64,000 nucleotides of DNA, taken from Natronorubrum sulfidifaciens JCM 14089. GTDB lineage: Archaea; Halobacteriota; Halobacteria; Halobacteriales; Natrialbaceae. The position numbers and the translations under genes are program-made. This document shows, in pieces, positions 35,399 to 46,266 of the stretch; position 1 is the first letter of the stretch; each line of letters opens with the position of its first letter. Location of the stretch: positions 17,230 through 81,229 of the forward strand of contig NZ_AOHX01000045.1 in assembly GCF_000337735.1 (NCBI RefSeq), read 5' to 3'. The notes beneath the pieces are model-generated. The model saw only the letters and a program-made list of their open reading frames with translations. It searched no databases and was not told the origin of the DNA.

Positions 35399-35406
35399 CT
35401 TATTAG
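35399..35406 (+). promoter_or_regulatory. TATA-like box before the PAP2 gene
   Basis: CTTATTAG ends about 20 nt before ATG 35427 in an AT-rich stretch just outside the insertion sequence. A second candidate (gttaatag, 35411-35418) is closer to the start. Confidence 0.45.
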
Positions 35407-35426
35407 AAAAGTTAATAGTTGTCTGA

Positions 35427-36341
35427 ATGTGGTTCGATCCTGCTGTCATCGAAGCCGTCCGTGACGCTGTGCCGACGTGGCTCGGAATCATCATGGTCGT
35501 GCTCTCGTATCTCGGGAGTGTCTATCTGATCGCACCCGCGATGATCGCTGCCTACTGGACCAACCGCGATCGTGTAGCGCCGTGGCTTGGCGGCGTTATC
35601 GGCTGTTACGGGCTGATGTCGCTCACCAAATCGTATCATACCGCGACACGTCCGACCGTCGACCCACCAGTCAGCGCCGACGCCTTCCCCACGTGGTTCG
35701 TCCCGTGGTACGAGCACGCGGCCCATATTTCCACAACGAGTTTTCCCAGCGGCCACACGATGGCTGCCACGATTATCGTCGGCATGATCGCTCTCGAGTT
35801 ACCGAGAAGCACCCTTCGAAACCGAGCGCTCGTCGGAATCACGCTCATCGGCTGGGTTGGGTTCACACGGGTCGGACTCGGTGTGCACTATCCCGGCGAC
35901 GTGGCCGGCGGATTTATCTACGGCGTTGGCTTTCTCGGAAGCTACTATCTGCTCAGAAACGTCGTCTCGCGACGATTACCGGTCGATGAGACGACGGCGA
36001 CGTTCGCGATTGGATTGAGTTTCGGCGTGCTTGCCACGGTGTTCGTCGGGAGTCGAAACTCGCTGATCGTCTTCGGCGGCGGGCTTGGCGGACTACTCGC
36101 TTGGTACTCCGCACCGACGATTTCAGAGGCGATGCGACACGCCACCCTGCGGGTGTTGCTCCCGACTCTTGGAGCCGTTCTCGCCGTCGGGGTCTGGCTC
36201 GTGGCAGGTGAAGTCAGCAATGGAGTGGTCGTCGTCTGGTCTGCACTGTCTCTCGCAGTCGTCGTCCTCGTTCCATGGTCCGTGCCGACACGTCGTTGCT
36301 GGTTGTCGGCAAAACGGTACAGCCGGCGACTTGCGAGATGA
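35427..36341 (+). CDS. PAP2-family membrane phosphatase
   Basis: 304 residues with about eight hydrophobic segments. The three phosphatase motifs are present: KSYHTATRP (KxxxxxxRP), TSFPSGHT (PSGH), and TRVGLGVHYPGD (a T-R variant of SRxxxxxHxxxD). It probably dephosphorylates a membrane lipid or prenyl phosphate on the outer face. The gene starts about 120 bp past the insertion sequence. Confidence 0.92.
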   Translation: MWFDPAVIEAVRDAVPTWLGIIMVVLSYLGSVYLIAPAMIAAYWTNRDRVAPWLGGVIGCYGLMSLTKSYHTATRPTVDPPVSADAFPTWFVPWYEHAAHISTTSFPSGHTMAATIIVGMIALELPRSTLRNRALVGITLIGWVGFTRVGLGVHYPGDVAGGFIYGVGFLGSYYLLRNVVSRRLPVDETTATFAIGLSFGVLATVFVGSRNSLIVFGGGLGGLLAWYSAPTISEAMRHATLRVLLPTLGAVLAVGVWLVAGEVSNGVVVVWSALSLAVVVLVPWSVPTRRCWLSAKRYSRRLAR

Positions 36342-36414
36342 AAACCGCCTCGAGTCTCCAGCAATGGCCAGTCCTCACAAATATTTTTTGCCGTACGGTC
36401 CGTTTTTCTAGTGT

Positions 36415-36999
36415 ATGTACGTGCGGGACGCGAAAAACAGAGAGGAAGTCTGGCTGCTCGACCATATCGAGGCGATGGGGCTCGACGAGACGGCGTTCCG
36501 CTCGCGCGACTACGTCGTCGCCGTCGACGAAGCATCCGGCGAAAAGGCAGGGTTCGGCCGCATTCGCATCCACAGAGTCGACGACGGTGCAGACATCTGT
36601 GAGTTGACCAGCATCGGCGTCTTAGAGGAGTGGCGAACTCAGGGCGTCGGGGCTCACGTCGTCGAACGCCTCGTCGAGTACGCCAGCGACGAGGATTTCG
36701 ACACCGTCTACGCGTTGACCGGCGAAGGCAGCTATCTCGCCCAGTTTGGCTTCCGGCGAATCGACGACGCACGGCTTCCGGAACCGCTCCAACAGCGCCT
36801 GACCGACAAACGCGACGGCGTCGATCCCGAGGCCGTCCCCCTCGAACTCGAGCGCTCCCGGTTCCGGATGCCCGACCGACTCCGGGAGGCGTTCAAGCAC
36901 GCACCCGACGGCCGCGAGGAGTCGGCAGATGTCGAATCACCCGAGGACTTCGGGATCGACCCTGAATCGGCGACGTACAAGTACGACACGGGCCAGTAA
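36415..36999 (+). CDS. GNAT-family N-acetyltransferase
   Basis: 194 residues. The acetyl-CoA-binding motif A is seen in ELTSIGVLEEWRTQGVGAHVVERLVEYA (V-x-x-x-x-R-x-x-G-x-G/A), preceded by the beta strands KAGFGRIRIHRV. An extra ~50-residue polar C-terminal region follows. Acceptor unknown. Four bases separate it from the next small gene, suggesting cotranscription. Confidence 0.88.
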   Translation: MYVRDAKNREEVWLLDHIEAMGLDETAFRSRDYVVAVDEASGEKAGFGRIRIHRVDDGADICELTSIGVLEEWRTQGVGAHVVERLVEYASDEDFDTVYALTGEGSYLAQFGFRRIDDARLPEPLQQRLTDKRDGVDPEAVPLELERSRFRMPDRLREAFKHAPDGREESADVESPEDFGIDPESATYKYDTGQ

Positions 37000-37003
37000 C
37001 ACG

Positions 37004-37312
37004 ATGCCATCGACCGACGAACATACCACGGGCGAAGACGACGACGGCGTCCGCGTCTGGCTCGTCGAGCGGACGTACTCGGACGACGAACTGAACCTGA
37101 TCATCCTGGTGTACGCCACCGAAGACGGCAGCCGCTACCACCGCCGCGAGCGTGCGCTGACGAGTTTCACCGGCCCTGCTCGAGAAACGAAAGCGGGATT
37201 GTGCGTCTCGCCGGATGCCGTGGGCACCGTCGACGACCCCGCGACTCGAGACCGGTATGCGACGGAGGCGCGCAGAATGGCCGCACGACACGACCCGGAC
37301 GACGACGTCTGA
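37004..37312 (+). CDS. Small conserved-looking hypothetical protein
   Basis: 102 residues from ATG 37004, just after the GNAT stop. It has acidic ends and a beta-rich middle (VRVWLVERTYSDDELNLIILVYATEDGSRYHRRERAL), then a helix (DRYATEARRMAARH). No motif or family recognised. The position suggests an operon with the acetyltransferase. Confidence 0.6.
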   Translation: MPSTDEHTTGEDDDGVRVWLVERTYSDDELNLIILVYATEDGSRYHRRERALTSFTGPARETKAGLCVSPDAVGTVDDPATRDRYATEARRMAARHDPDDDV

Positions 37313-37406
37313 GAGGGATTGCTGTCCCTCTGAGTGGCCCGCGACTCGAGGCGACGCCGGGCGCGTTCATCAAACTTCAAGCCCCACCCCATCCACGGTA
37401 ACGATA

Positions 37407-39098
<1,692 letters not shown>

Positions 39099-39219
39099 AC
39101 GGGGCTGTCCTCGAGTCGAAGCAGCTGTTTTTGCGGCGGCGTGTCACAGGTCGGGCACAGGGTAGCGAACATCGGAATCATAATATTATGAGATTCCCTC
39201 CCGTCGAAATAGTTCACTA

Positions 39220-39615
39220 ATGTACACAATTGAACAGACGGAGTTCGGGTTCAAGATTACGTTTGCTGGGAAGATGGACGAACAAGAGCTTCAGGAGTGG
39301 ACCGACGACTCTCGAACGGCGTTACAGGACGCGCCCGACGAGTTCGGCGTTCTCGTCGACATGCGGGAGTTGAACCTGCTCAGCGACGACGAACAGCAGG
39401 TCATGCGGGCGGGACAGCAACACTACCAGGACGCAGGAATGGTTCGCTCGAGCGTGGTGCTCGACTCGGCGATTCTGACGCTGCAGTTTCGCCGCCTCGC
39501 CAAGGAGTCGGGAATCTACGACTGGGAACGGTATCTCAACGCCGGGACGACCGACGACTGGCACCAGCAGGCCGTCGACTGGCTCGTCGACGGCGTCGAT
39601 CCTGATTATCAGTAG
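39220..39615 (+). CDS. SpoIIAA-like (STAS/SEC14-fold) protein
   Basis: 131 residues matching the SpoIIAA-like family. YTIEQTEFGFKITFAGKMDEQEL, FGVLVDMRELNLLSDDE, SSVVLDSAILTLQFRRLAKESG and YDWERYLNAGTTDDW are the recurring blocks. These small alpha/beta proteins may bind lipid or serve as regulatory partners; no partner is evident here. Confidence 0.85.
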   Translation: MYTIEQTEFGFKITFAGKMDEQELQEWTDDSRTALQDAPDEFGVLVDMRELNLLSDDEQQVMRAGQQHYQDAGMVRSSVVLDSAILTLQFRRLAKESGIYDWERYLNAGTTDDWHQQAVDWLVDGVDPDYQ

Positions 39616-39720
39616 CGTGTCCGTTTCGTATGGCGACCACCGCGTCCGGGCCGGCAGCGCGGGCTGTTCTCGAGGCGGTGCTGGATCGGTTTGAAGAGCC
39701 GGGCCAGTGATCGTTGTCGT

Positions 39721-40560
39721 ATGGATTCACGTTCGACGGTGTCGACAGCAACAGTGACGGTTGGCGATACCGAGATTCCGACGCTCGGTTTCGGCACCGC
39801 GCGGATGACCGGCGACGAGTGCCAACGGGCCGTCGAACGGGCCCTCGAGGTCGGCTACCGCCACATCGACACCGCCCAGCTGTACGACAACGAGCGTGCC
39901 GTCGGCGCGGCCGTCGCCGCAAGCGAGGTCGACCGCGACGACGTCTTTATCGTTACCAAAGTCCATCCCGACAACGCCGCTTTCGACGACGTTCTCGAGT
40001 CGACACACGCAAGCCTCGAGCGACTCAGCCTGTCGACCGTCGACCTCCTCTTGCTCCACGCGCCGAGCGAGCAGGCCCCGCTCGAGGAGACGCTGGCGGC
40101 GATGAACGACCTCCAGAACGACGGTCACGTCGACCAGATCGGTGTCAGCAACTTCGACATCGATGGCCTCGAGGCCGCCCGCGAGCACTCCGCAACGCCG
40201 ATCGTCGCGAATCAGGTCAAATACCATCCCTATCATCATCAGGACGAGCTGCTCGAGTACTGTGTCGACCACGGGATCTGTCTCACCGCGTACAGCCCAC
40301 TCGCGGAGGGCGTCGTGCCGGGCGATGATCGACTCGAGGCGGTCGGCGAGCCCTATGACAAGTCAGCAGCACAGGTCGCGCTGCGGTGGCTGCTCCAGCA
40401 ACCGGCCGTCGCAGCGATTCCAAAGGCCGCGAACCGCCGGCACATCGAAGCGAACGCGGACGTCTTCGAGTTCGAGCTGTCGCCCGACGAACTGGCGGCC
40501 GTCGCCGCGGTCGGCGATGGTCGCTGGGACCGACTGGCGACCACGCTCGGGCTTCGGTAA
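39721..40560 (+). CDS. Aldo/keto reductase
   Basis: 279 residues from ATG 39721 (MDSRSTVSTA). AKR tetrad positions are GYRHIDTAQLYDNE (Asp, Tyr), VFIVTKVHPD (Lys) and LLLLHAP (His). VDQIGVSNFD and the cofactor-binding IPKAANRRHIEAN are present. It is paralogous to the gene at 12569-13411 but clearly diverged. Substrate unknown. Confidence 0.93.
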   Translation: MDSRSTVSTATVTVGDTEIPTLGFGTARMTGDECQRAVERALEVGYRHIDTAQLYDNERAVGAAVAASEVDRDDVFIVTKVHPDNAAFDDVLESTHASLERLSLSTVDLLLLHAPSEQAPLEETLAAMNDLQNDGHVDQIGVSNFDIDGLEAAREHSATPIVANQVKYHPYHHQDELLEYCVDHGICLTAYSPLAEGVVPGDDRLEAVGEPYDKSAAQVALRWLLQQPAVAAIPKAANRRHIEANADVFEFELSPDELAAVAAVGDGRWDRLATTLGLR

Positions 40561-40601
40561 CGGCTGAACTCGAGGCGTCGATTCCGCGGTCGGTCGCGAT
40601 C

Positions 40602-40916
40602 TTATCGAAGTCGAACGGCCGTGCCGTAGGCCATCACTTCGGAGCCGCCGTCGGTGATCTGAGAGGTCTCGAGGCGGACGTTGACGACGGCATCGGCACC
40701 CATTCGTTCGGCGTCTGCGACCATGCGGTCGATCGCCTCGTCTCGCGCCTTCGAGAGGAGGTCGGAGTACGCTTTGAGTTCGCCGCCGAAGACGTTGCGA
40801 ATCGACTGGGTGATATCACGGCCGACGTTCCGCGCTTCGACGGTGTTTCCGCGGGCAATTCCGAGCGTCTCGACGATGTCGCGGTTGGGGACTGTTTCGG
40901 TGTTCGTGATCTGCAT
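40602..40916 (-). CDS. YbjQ/UPF0145 family protein
   Basis: 104 residues from ATG 40916 (MQITNTETVPNRDIVE); a frame up to 40997 adds an unrelated N-terminus. Family features are TLGIARGNTVEARNVGRDI, the helix LLSKARDEAIDRMVADAERMGADAVV, and VMAYGTAV. These proteins form pentamers with a possible metal site. Function unknown. Confidence 0.88.
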   Translation of the reverse strand: MQITNTETVPNRDIVETLGIARGNTVEARNVGRDITQSIRNVFGGELKAYSDLLSKARDEAIDRMVADAERMGADAVVNVRLETSQITDGGSEVMAYGTAVRLR

Positions 40917-41017
40917 TCGAATGCGACAGTATGCTCGTCGTGAGTATATACTCGCTGGGCCAGCGTCGGCGATTGATATCACCGCGATATTTGTCACCCC
41001 TCACGAAACGGTCACCC

Positions 41018-41401
41018 ATGCACTTCGATCACGCGGGAATCGCAACCGAAGACGCACGAGAACTCGCAACGCTGTACGAAGACCTGTTCGGCCTCGAGGC
41101 CGTCCACGAAGAGGAGTTCGACGGAATGCGCGTGGTCTTCCTCGAGTGTGGTGAGAGCTACCTCGAGTTGCTCGAACCGCTCGAAGACGGCACAATCGCG
41201 CGCTATCTCGACGCTAACGGGGCTGGCATCCACCACCTCGCGCTCGCGACGGACGACATCGAGGGCGCACTCGAGCGCGCACGCAAGCACGACGTGACGC
41301 TGATCGACGAGGAGCCACGACCCGGTGCGTGGGGCCACGAGGTCGCCTTTTTACATCCAAAAGACACGGGCGGCATTCTGGTCGAGTTCGTCGAGCACTG
41401 A
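41018..41401 (+). CDS. mce: Methylmalonyl-CoA epimerase
   Basis: 127-residue VOC-fold epimerase that interconverts (S)- and (R)-methylmalonyl-CoA. The metal ligands lie in MHFDHAGIATED, GAGIHHLALATDD and the C-terminal GGILVEFVEH; FLECGESYLELLEPL is also typical. Start at ATG 41018. It lies 1.9 kb after the broken mutase gene, as part of the same propionyl/methylmalonyl pathway. Confidence 0.92.
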   Translation: MHFDHAGIATEDARELATLYEDLFGLEAVHEEEFDGMRVVFLECGESYLELLEPLEDGTIARYLDANGAGIHHLALATDDIEGALERARKHDVTLIDEEPRPGAWGHEVAFLHPKDTGGILVEFVEH

Positions 41402-41435
41402 TCGCGGCCGACCGGCGTCACCGACGCGACTCGAG

Positions 41436-41828
41436 TTACCGATCCGGCTCGTCGCGCTCGTCGATGGCCCCGGACCCGACATCGATGCGGTGTGGCTCGC
41501 GCCGCTCGCGTCGTTCGTCGCCGTCGCCGCCGACCGGAATCTTCGTCTGGAGAGCGCTGGCGAACGACTGGACTCGGTCGACCAGCGTCTCGACTTCGTC
41601 CTCGAACTGTTCGACGGAGCGTTCGACGTAGTGGACCCGACCTGATGGAATCCGTCGAACGATATCGTGGCCCTGGTCGTCCTCGTCGGTCTTGATGATC
41701 CAGTGGTCCTGAAAGTAGGCGACGTGTTCGTTCGGCACCGTCTTTTCGACCGTCCCCTCGTCAGGATCGTCGTAGACGATGGTCGCATCGCCGAGTTCGC
41801 GCTCGAGTTCGAGGTCGTCGTCAACCAT
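41436..41828 (-). CDS. Conserved-looking acidic protein of unknown function
   Basis: 130 residues from ATG 41828 (MVDDDLELERELGD); an extension to 41876 is possible. A beta-rich N-terminal half (ATIVYDDPDEGTVEKTVPNEHVAYFQDHWIIK) is followed by a helix (VEQFEDEVETLVDRVQSFASAL) and a charged, disordered tail. No family recognised. Confidence 0.6.
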   Translation of the reverse strand: MVDDDLELERELGDATIVYDDPDEGTVEKTVPNEHVAYFQDHWIIKTDEDDQGHDIVRRIPSGRVHYVERSVEQFEDEVETLVDRVQSFASALQTKIPVGGDGDERRERREPHRIDVGSGAIDERDEPDR

Positions 41829-41910
41829 GCGACTGAGTAGTGGAGGAGCGCGGGAGAAACATGTGCTTGCGAACAACGGGAAACTGCGGGTGAACGCAAA
41901 CGGTGAGCGT

Positions 41911-42579
41911 TCAGCCGAAGTTCTCGATCAGCGCCTCGTCGGAATCGCCACCGGCGTCCTCGAGTGCGTCCGCGACGGCCGTCACGAACGATTCGAAGCC
42001 GAAGGCGTAGAGTTGGCCGTCCGCGTGGTGGGTCTCGATCGCATCGGCCAGTCCGCCGTCATCGTCCACATCGAGAATCACGACGGCTGCGCCCGCATCC
42101 TCGAGGGCCTCGAGCCGATCGACGTGTGCTGGCTCGTCGTCCTGGTAGATGACGACCGCGTTGTGACCTGATTCCTCGGCTGCTTCGGCGATCGACACTG
42201 CAGGACCAACCCCCGGACCGCCGGCGACGGCGACCACGTCCTCGTCACGCTCGTACGTGATCGTCCCGAACGGACCGTCGATGTGGACGGTTTCGCCGCC
42301 CTCGAGGTCGGCGAGCCACGGCGAGAGGTCGCCGTCGGGGTCGATTCCGACCGTGATCTCGAACGTCTCGTCGACGGACGGCGACGAGAGCGTGTAGTGG
42401 CGCATGACGACGTCATCCTCGTCGATCGCTTCGTCTTCCGCAACGTCCCAAGGGATGGCTCGGAGCAAGACGAACTGGCCGGGTGCGGCATCGAACCCTG
42501 CTGGCGTCTCGAGCTCGAGTGCGACGGTGCCGGGGCCGACTTCACGTACTGATTCGACGGAAACTGGCGTCCCTTCCAT
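41911..42579 (-). CDS. Ferredoxin-NADP reductase-like flavoprotein
   Basis: 222 residues from ATG 42579 (MEGTPVSVESV). FNR-fold features: the FAD-binding RHYTLSSPSVDETFEITV (RxYS/T type), the GGETVHIDGPFG turn, and the nucleotide-binding VAVAGGPGVGPAVSIAEAA. There is no iron-sulfur motif. Its electron partner is unknown. It is divergent from the korAB operon; supply of electrons to or from ferredoxin is a guess based only on position. Confidence 0.85.
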   Translation of the reverse strand: MEGTPVSVESVREVGPGTVALELETPAGFDAAPGQFVLLRAIPWDVAEDEAIDEDDVVMRHYTLSSPSVDETFEITVGIDPDGDLSPWLADLEGGETVHIDGPFGTITYERDEDVVAVAGGPGVGPAVSIAEAAEESGHNAVVIYQDDEPAHVDRLEALEDAGAAVVILDVDDDGGLADAIETHHADGQLYAFGFESFVTAVADALEDAGGDSDEALIENFG

Positions 42580-42730
42580 GTCGAATCGGTTCGGTGGGAA
42601 CGTGAAAAGGCGTTCCGTTCGAACCGTCAAAACACACTCGTGTGTGAGTTAATAGCCCACTCTAATGGGCGGTGAATCGGTTGAGGTTTCAGAAGCCTTT
42701 TCATTTACTGGGGAAAAGGTTCTGCATAAC

Positions 42731-44488
42731 ATGGCTGAGGATCTCAACTGGGCGGTCGGAGGTGAAGCCGGTGATGGTATCGACTCCACCGGTAAAATCT
42801 TCGCTCAGGCACTTTCCCGAGCCGGACGGCACGTATTCACGTCGAAAGACTTCGCGTCACGAATCCGCGGTGGCTACACAGCATACAAGATTCGTACCTC
42901 TGTTGATCGAGTTCAAAGCGTCGTCGACCGACTGGACATTCTGGTCGCACTGACACAACGAACCATCGACGAGAATCTCGACGAACTCCACGCTGACAGC
43001 GCCATCATCTACGACGGTGAGCGCTCGTGGGAGGCCGAGATTCCGGAGGAGATGAACGCCGTCGACGTCCCCCTAAAATCACTCGCCGAAGACGCCGGTG
43101 GTGCGATCATGCGCAACATCGTCGCACTCGGTGCCGCATGTGAGATTACCGGCTTCAACGTCGAATACCTCGACGAAGCCTTAGAGAAGCGCTTCGGTGG
43201 CAAGGGCTCGAAGATCGTCGAGAACAACAAAGCGGCCGCCCGCGCAGGCCAGGAATACGTCCAGGAACACTACGATCTGGATCACCTCGGCTACGACCTC
43301 GAGACGACCGACAACGATTACGTCCTCCTCAACGGCAACGAGGCGATCGGGATGGGCGCACTCGCCGCTGGCTGTCGCTTCTACGCCGGCTATCCGATCA
43401 CGCCCGCGACCTCGATCATGGAGTACCTGACGGGGCGTATCGAAGAGTACGGCGGCCACGTCGTCCAAGCCGAAGACGAGCTGTCGGCGATCAACATGGC
43501 CCTCGGTGGTGCCCGCGCTGGTGCTCGCTCGATGACCGCCACGTCCGGTGCCGGGATCGACCTCATGACCGAGACGTTCGGCCTGATCGCGACCAGCGAG
43601 ACGCCGCTTGTGATCACCGACGTTCAGCGATCCGGTCCCTCGACCGGGATGCCAACGAAACAGGAACAGGGCGACCTCAACATGGCGCTGTACGGTGGTC
43701 ACGGCGAGGTCCCACGCTTCGTCGTCGCTCCGACGTCGATCGACGAGTGTTTCTGGAAGACCATCGAGGCGTTCAACCTCGCCGAAAAGTACCAGACGCC
43801 GGTGTTCCTGATCTCCGATCTGGCGATGTCGGTCACCGAACAGACGTTCGCGCCTGAAACGTTCGACATGGACGCTGTCGAGATCGACCGCGGGAAACTC
43901 GTCGACGACGACAGCGTCGACGAGTGGCTCGACGAGCAGGGCCGATTCCGCGCCCACGCCGTCACCGACGACGGTGTCAGCCCACGTGCCATTCCGGGAA
44001 CGATCGACGGTGCCCACATGAGCACGGGACTCGAGCACGACGAACTCGGTCGCCGGACCGAAGACCAGGACGAGCGTGTCCAGCAGGTCGACAAGCGCTC
44101 CCGGAAGGTCGAGACCGCAAAAGAAGACGAAAACTGGGAGTACCGCGAGTTCGGCGACGAAGACGCCGACAACCTTATCCTCTCCTGGGGCTCCAACGAA
44201 GGCGCACTCGCCGAAGCGCTCGACTACCTCGAGGACGACGGGATCGATGTCCGCGTCATCTCGGTGCCGTACATCTTCCCACGACCGGACCTCACCGACG
44301 AGATCGAGGCCGCAGACGACGTGATCGTCGTCGAGTGTAACGCGACCGGACAGTTCGCGGACCTGATCGAACACGACGTGCTTACCCGTGTGAAACGCAT
44401 TAACAAGTACACCGGCGTCCGCTTCAAGGCGGACGAACTCGCCGAACAGATCACCGAGAAACTCTCCGAAGAGGTGCCAGCACAATGA
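42731..44488 (+). CDS. korA: 2-oxoacid:ferredoxin oxidoreductase, alpha subunit (gamma-alpha fusion)
   Basis: 585 residues from ATG 42731 (MAEDLNWAVGG). The N-terminal gamma-type domain (GGEAGDGIDSTGKIFAQALSRAG) is fused to the alpha domain (NGNEAIGMGALAAGCRFYAGYPITPATSIMEYL and VQAEDELSAINMALGGARAGARSMTATSGAG), then a transketolase-C-like end. With KorB it oxidatively decarboxylates 2-oxoacids such as 2-oxoglutarate or pyruvate to acyl-CoA and reduces ferredoxin. The substrate is not certain from sequence. Stop and korB start overlap (ATGA). Confidence 0.94.
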   Translation: MAEDLNWAVGGEAGDGIDSTGKIFAQALSRAGRHVFTSKDFASRIRGGYTAYKIRTSVDRVQSVVDRLDILVALTQRTIDENLDELHADSAIIYDGERSWEAEIPEEMNAVDVPLKSLAEDAGGAIMRNIVALGAACEITGFNVEYLDEALEKRFGGKGSKIVENNKAAARAGQEYVQEHYDLDHLGYDLETTDNDYVLLNGNEAIGMGALAAGCRFYAGYPITPATSIMEYLTGRIEEYGGHVVQAEDELSAINMALGGARAGARSMTATSGAGIDLMTETFGLIATSETPLVITDVQRSGPSTGMPTKQEQGDLNMALYGGHGEVPRFVVAPTSIDECFWKTIEAFNLAEKYQTPVFLISDLAMSVTEQTFAPETFDMDAVEIDRGKLVDDDSVDEWLDEQGRFRAHAVTDDGVSPRAIPGTIDGAHMSTGLEHDELGRRTEDQDERVQQVDKRSRKVETAKEDENWEYREFGDEDADNLILSWGSNEGALAEALDYLEDDGIDVRVISVPYIFPRPDLTDEIEAADDVIVVECNATGQFADLIEHDVLTRVKRINKYTGVRFKADELAEQITEKLSEEVPAQ

Positions 44489-45348
44489 GCTCCGACGTTC
44501 GATTCACAGACTTCAAATCCGACAAGCAGCCGACCTGGTGTCCCGGGTGCGGCGACTTCGGGACGATGAACGGCATGATGAAAGCCCTCGCCGAAACCGG
44601 CAACGACCCCGACAACACGTTCGTGGTCGCCGGAATCGGCTGTTCCGGCAAGATCGGGACCTACATGCACAGCTACGCCCTCCACGGGGTTCACGGCCGT
44701 GCACTCCCCGTCGGAACCGGCGTCAAGATGGCCCGCCCCGATATCGAAGTGATGGTCGCCGGCGGTGACGGTGACGGCTACTCGATCGGTGCCGGCCACT
44801 TCGTCCACGCCGTCCGCCGGAACGTCGACATGACCTACTGTGTCATGGACAACCGGATCTACGGCCTGACCAAAGGACAGGCCTCGCCGACTTCGCGGTC
44901 CGACTTCGAGACCTCGACGACGCCCGAAGGGCCGAAACAGCCGCCAGTCAACCCACTGGCGCTCGCGCTCGCCTCCGGTGCGTCCTTCATCGCACAGTCG
45001 TTTGCCTCCGACGCCCTGCGACACCAGGAGATCGTCCAGAAAGCCGTCGAACACGACGGCTTCGGCTTCGTGAACGTCTTCAGCCCGTGTGTCACGTTCA
45101 ACGACGTCGACACCTACGACTACTTCCGTGACAACCTCGTCGACCTCGAGGACGAGGGCCACGACCCCACCGACTACGAGGCCGCCAAGGAAGTCATCCT
45201 CGACAGCGACAAGGAGTATCAGGGGATCATGTATCAGGACGAAAACTCCGTCCCATACCACGAACAACACGGCGTCACCGAGGACATGTCCGAGATTCCG
45301 GACGGCGCGCCCGACGACGCGATGGATCTCGTCCGCGAGTTCTACTAA
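44485..45348 (+). CDS. korB: 2-oxoacid:ferredoxin oxidoreductase, beta subunit
   Basis: 287 residues. It carries the TPP site: GGDGDGYSIGAGHFVHAVRRN, with DNRIYGLTKGQASPTS. The N-terminal CPGCGDFG (residues 19-26) supplies cysteines for the single [4Fe-4S] cluster used by short beta subunits, together with the Cys in IGCSG and a later Cys near SPCVTFND. The start overlaps the korA stop by four bases. Confidence 0.95.
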   Translation: MSSDVRFTDFKSDKQPTWCPGCGDFGTMNGMMKALAETGNDPDNTFVVAGIGCSGKIGTYMHSYALHGVHGRALPVGTGVKMARPDIEVMVAGGDGDGYSIGAGHFVHAVRRNVDMTYCVMDNRIYGLTKGQASPTSRSDFETSTTPEGPKQPPVNPLALALASGASFIAQSFASDALRHQEIVQKAVEHDGFGFVNVFSPCVTFNDVDTYDYFRDNLVDLEDEGHDPTDYEAAKEVILDSDKEYQGIMYQDENSVPYHEQHGVTEDMSEIPDGAPDDAMDLVREFY

Positions 45349-45374
45349 CTCGCCTTCGACGCCTCAACGATCGA

Positions 45375-45380
45375 TTTTTT
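45375..45380 (+). terminator. Possible T-tract terminator after korB
   Basis: A run of six T (tcgaTTTTTTcgc) lies 26 nt beyond the korB stop, before the convergent lipoprotein gene. It fits an archaeal intrinsic terminator but is supported only by the tract. Confidence 0.4.
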
Positions 45381-45473
45381 CGCTGCACTCTCGAGTCGAG
45401 TCGCAACGACTGAGACGAGAGACAACGAGCGACAGACACAACAGTCGGCAGACGATTCGCAACTCGAGACCGC

Positions 45474-46127
45474 TCAGACGGGGTGTTCGACCGACTCCAT
45501 CAGCACCTCGGTGTTGGCTGACTCCTCGGCCAGCGGCGCGGGGTAGCTGCCCAACAAGACGATGATGTCGTCGTCGTGGCTGAACGACGAGAGGACGATT
45601 TCGACGTCGATCGGTTCGCCCTCGAGGTCACTTTCACCCTCGAAGACGTCGACGTCGCGGCTCTCATCGAGAATCTCGAGGGAGAACGACTCCTGGTGTG
45701 AGATGTCCTCGATCGAACGGTCGCCTTCGAGTTCGTTCAGGAACTCCTCGAGGAGGTCCTCGTTGTCCATGTCCGCGATCGGATTCAGTGAGTAGCCGAG
45801 CACTGAGAAGTCCGGAATGGAGACGGCAGCGAAGACGCTGCCTTCGTGGGTGTGGCCCTGATACTCGATCTCTTTTGCATACACCGAGGTCCAGACCGTC
45901 GCCCGAACGTCGCGTTCGACGCCGACGTCGATCGTTTCCTCGAGTGATTGGTCCGTGATTTCGCGTTCGCCGTAGCCGGTTTCGGCGAGTGCGTCGTCGG
46001 TCGGGGCGACCCGCTGGGCCTCGAGTTCGAGCGGCCCGGCACCGCGAACGAAATCGAGACAGCCAGCGGTCAACGCGAGGGTTCCGGTCGCGCCGGCCGC
46101 GAGAAGGCGTCGTCGAGAGTACGTCAT
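45474..46127 (-). CDS. Tat-exported lipoprotein, DUF6517-like
   Basis: 217 residues from ATG 46127. The N-terminus MTYSRRRLLAAGATG is a twin-arginine signal, followed by LALTAGC, a haloarchaeal lipobox with Cys as anchor. The mature part (ETGYGEREITDQSLEETIDVGVERDVRATVWTSVYAKEI) fits the haloarchaeal DUF6517 family. It is probably a membrane-anchored extracellular protein of unknown role. Confidence 0.82.
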   Translation of the reverse strand: MTYSRRRLLAAGATGTLALTAGCLDFVRGAGPLELEAQRVAPTDDALAETGYGEREITDQSLEETIDVGVERDVRATVWTSVYAKEIEYQGHTHEGSVFAAVSIPDFSVLGYSLNPIADMDNEDLLEEFLNELEGDRSIEDISHQESFSLEILDESRDVDVFEGESDLEGEPIDVEIVLSSFSHDDDIIVLLGSYPAPLAEESANTEVLMESVEHPV

Positions 46128-46266
46128 TACCAGAGTACTGCGCTGGCGGCCGTATAGTGGTTTCGTCACGTTCTGTTCTGTAGACAAGAGTGTCACAGGG
46201 TGCGATCGATCGGGATCGACCGGCCACACATCAAGAGTTATCGGGGTCGACACCCCCGGTTTAGGC

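Noticed and set aside
39630-39710. 26-codon frame (MATTASGPAARAVLEAVLDR) between the SpoIIAA-like and AKR genes
   Set aside because: No Shine-Dalgarno or TATA box at a suitable distance and no hydrophobic or metal-binding feature; too short to support without conservation.
43181-44485. 434-codon frame antisense to korA
   Set aside because: Antisense to a clearly recognised korA and without any family character.
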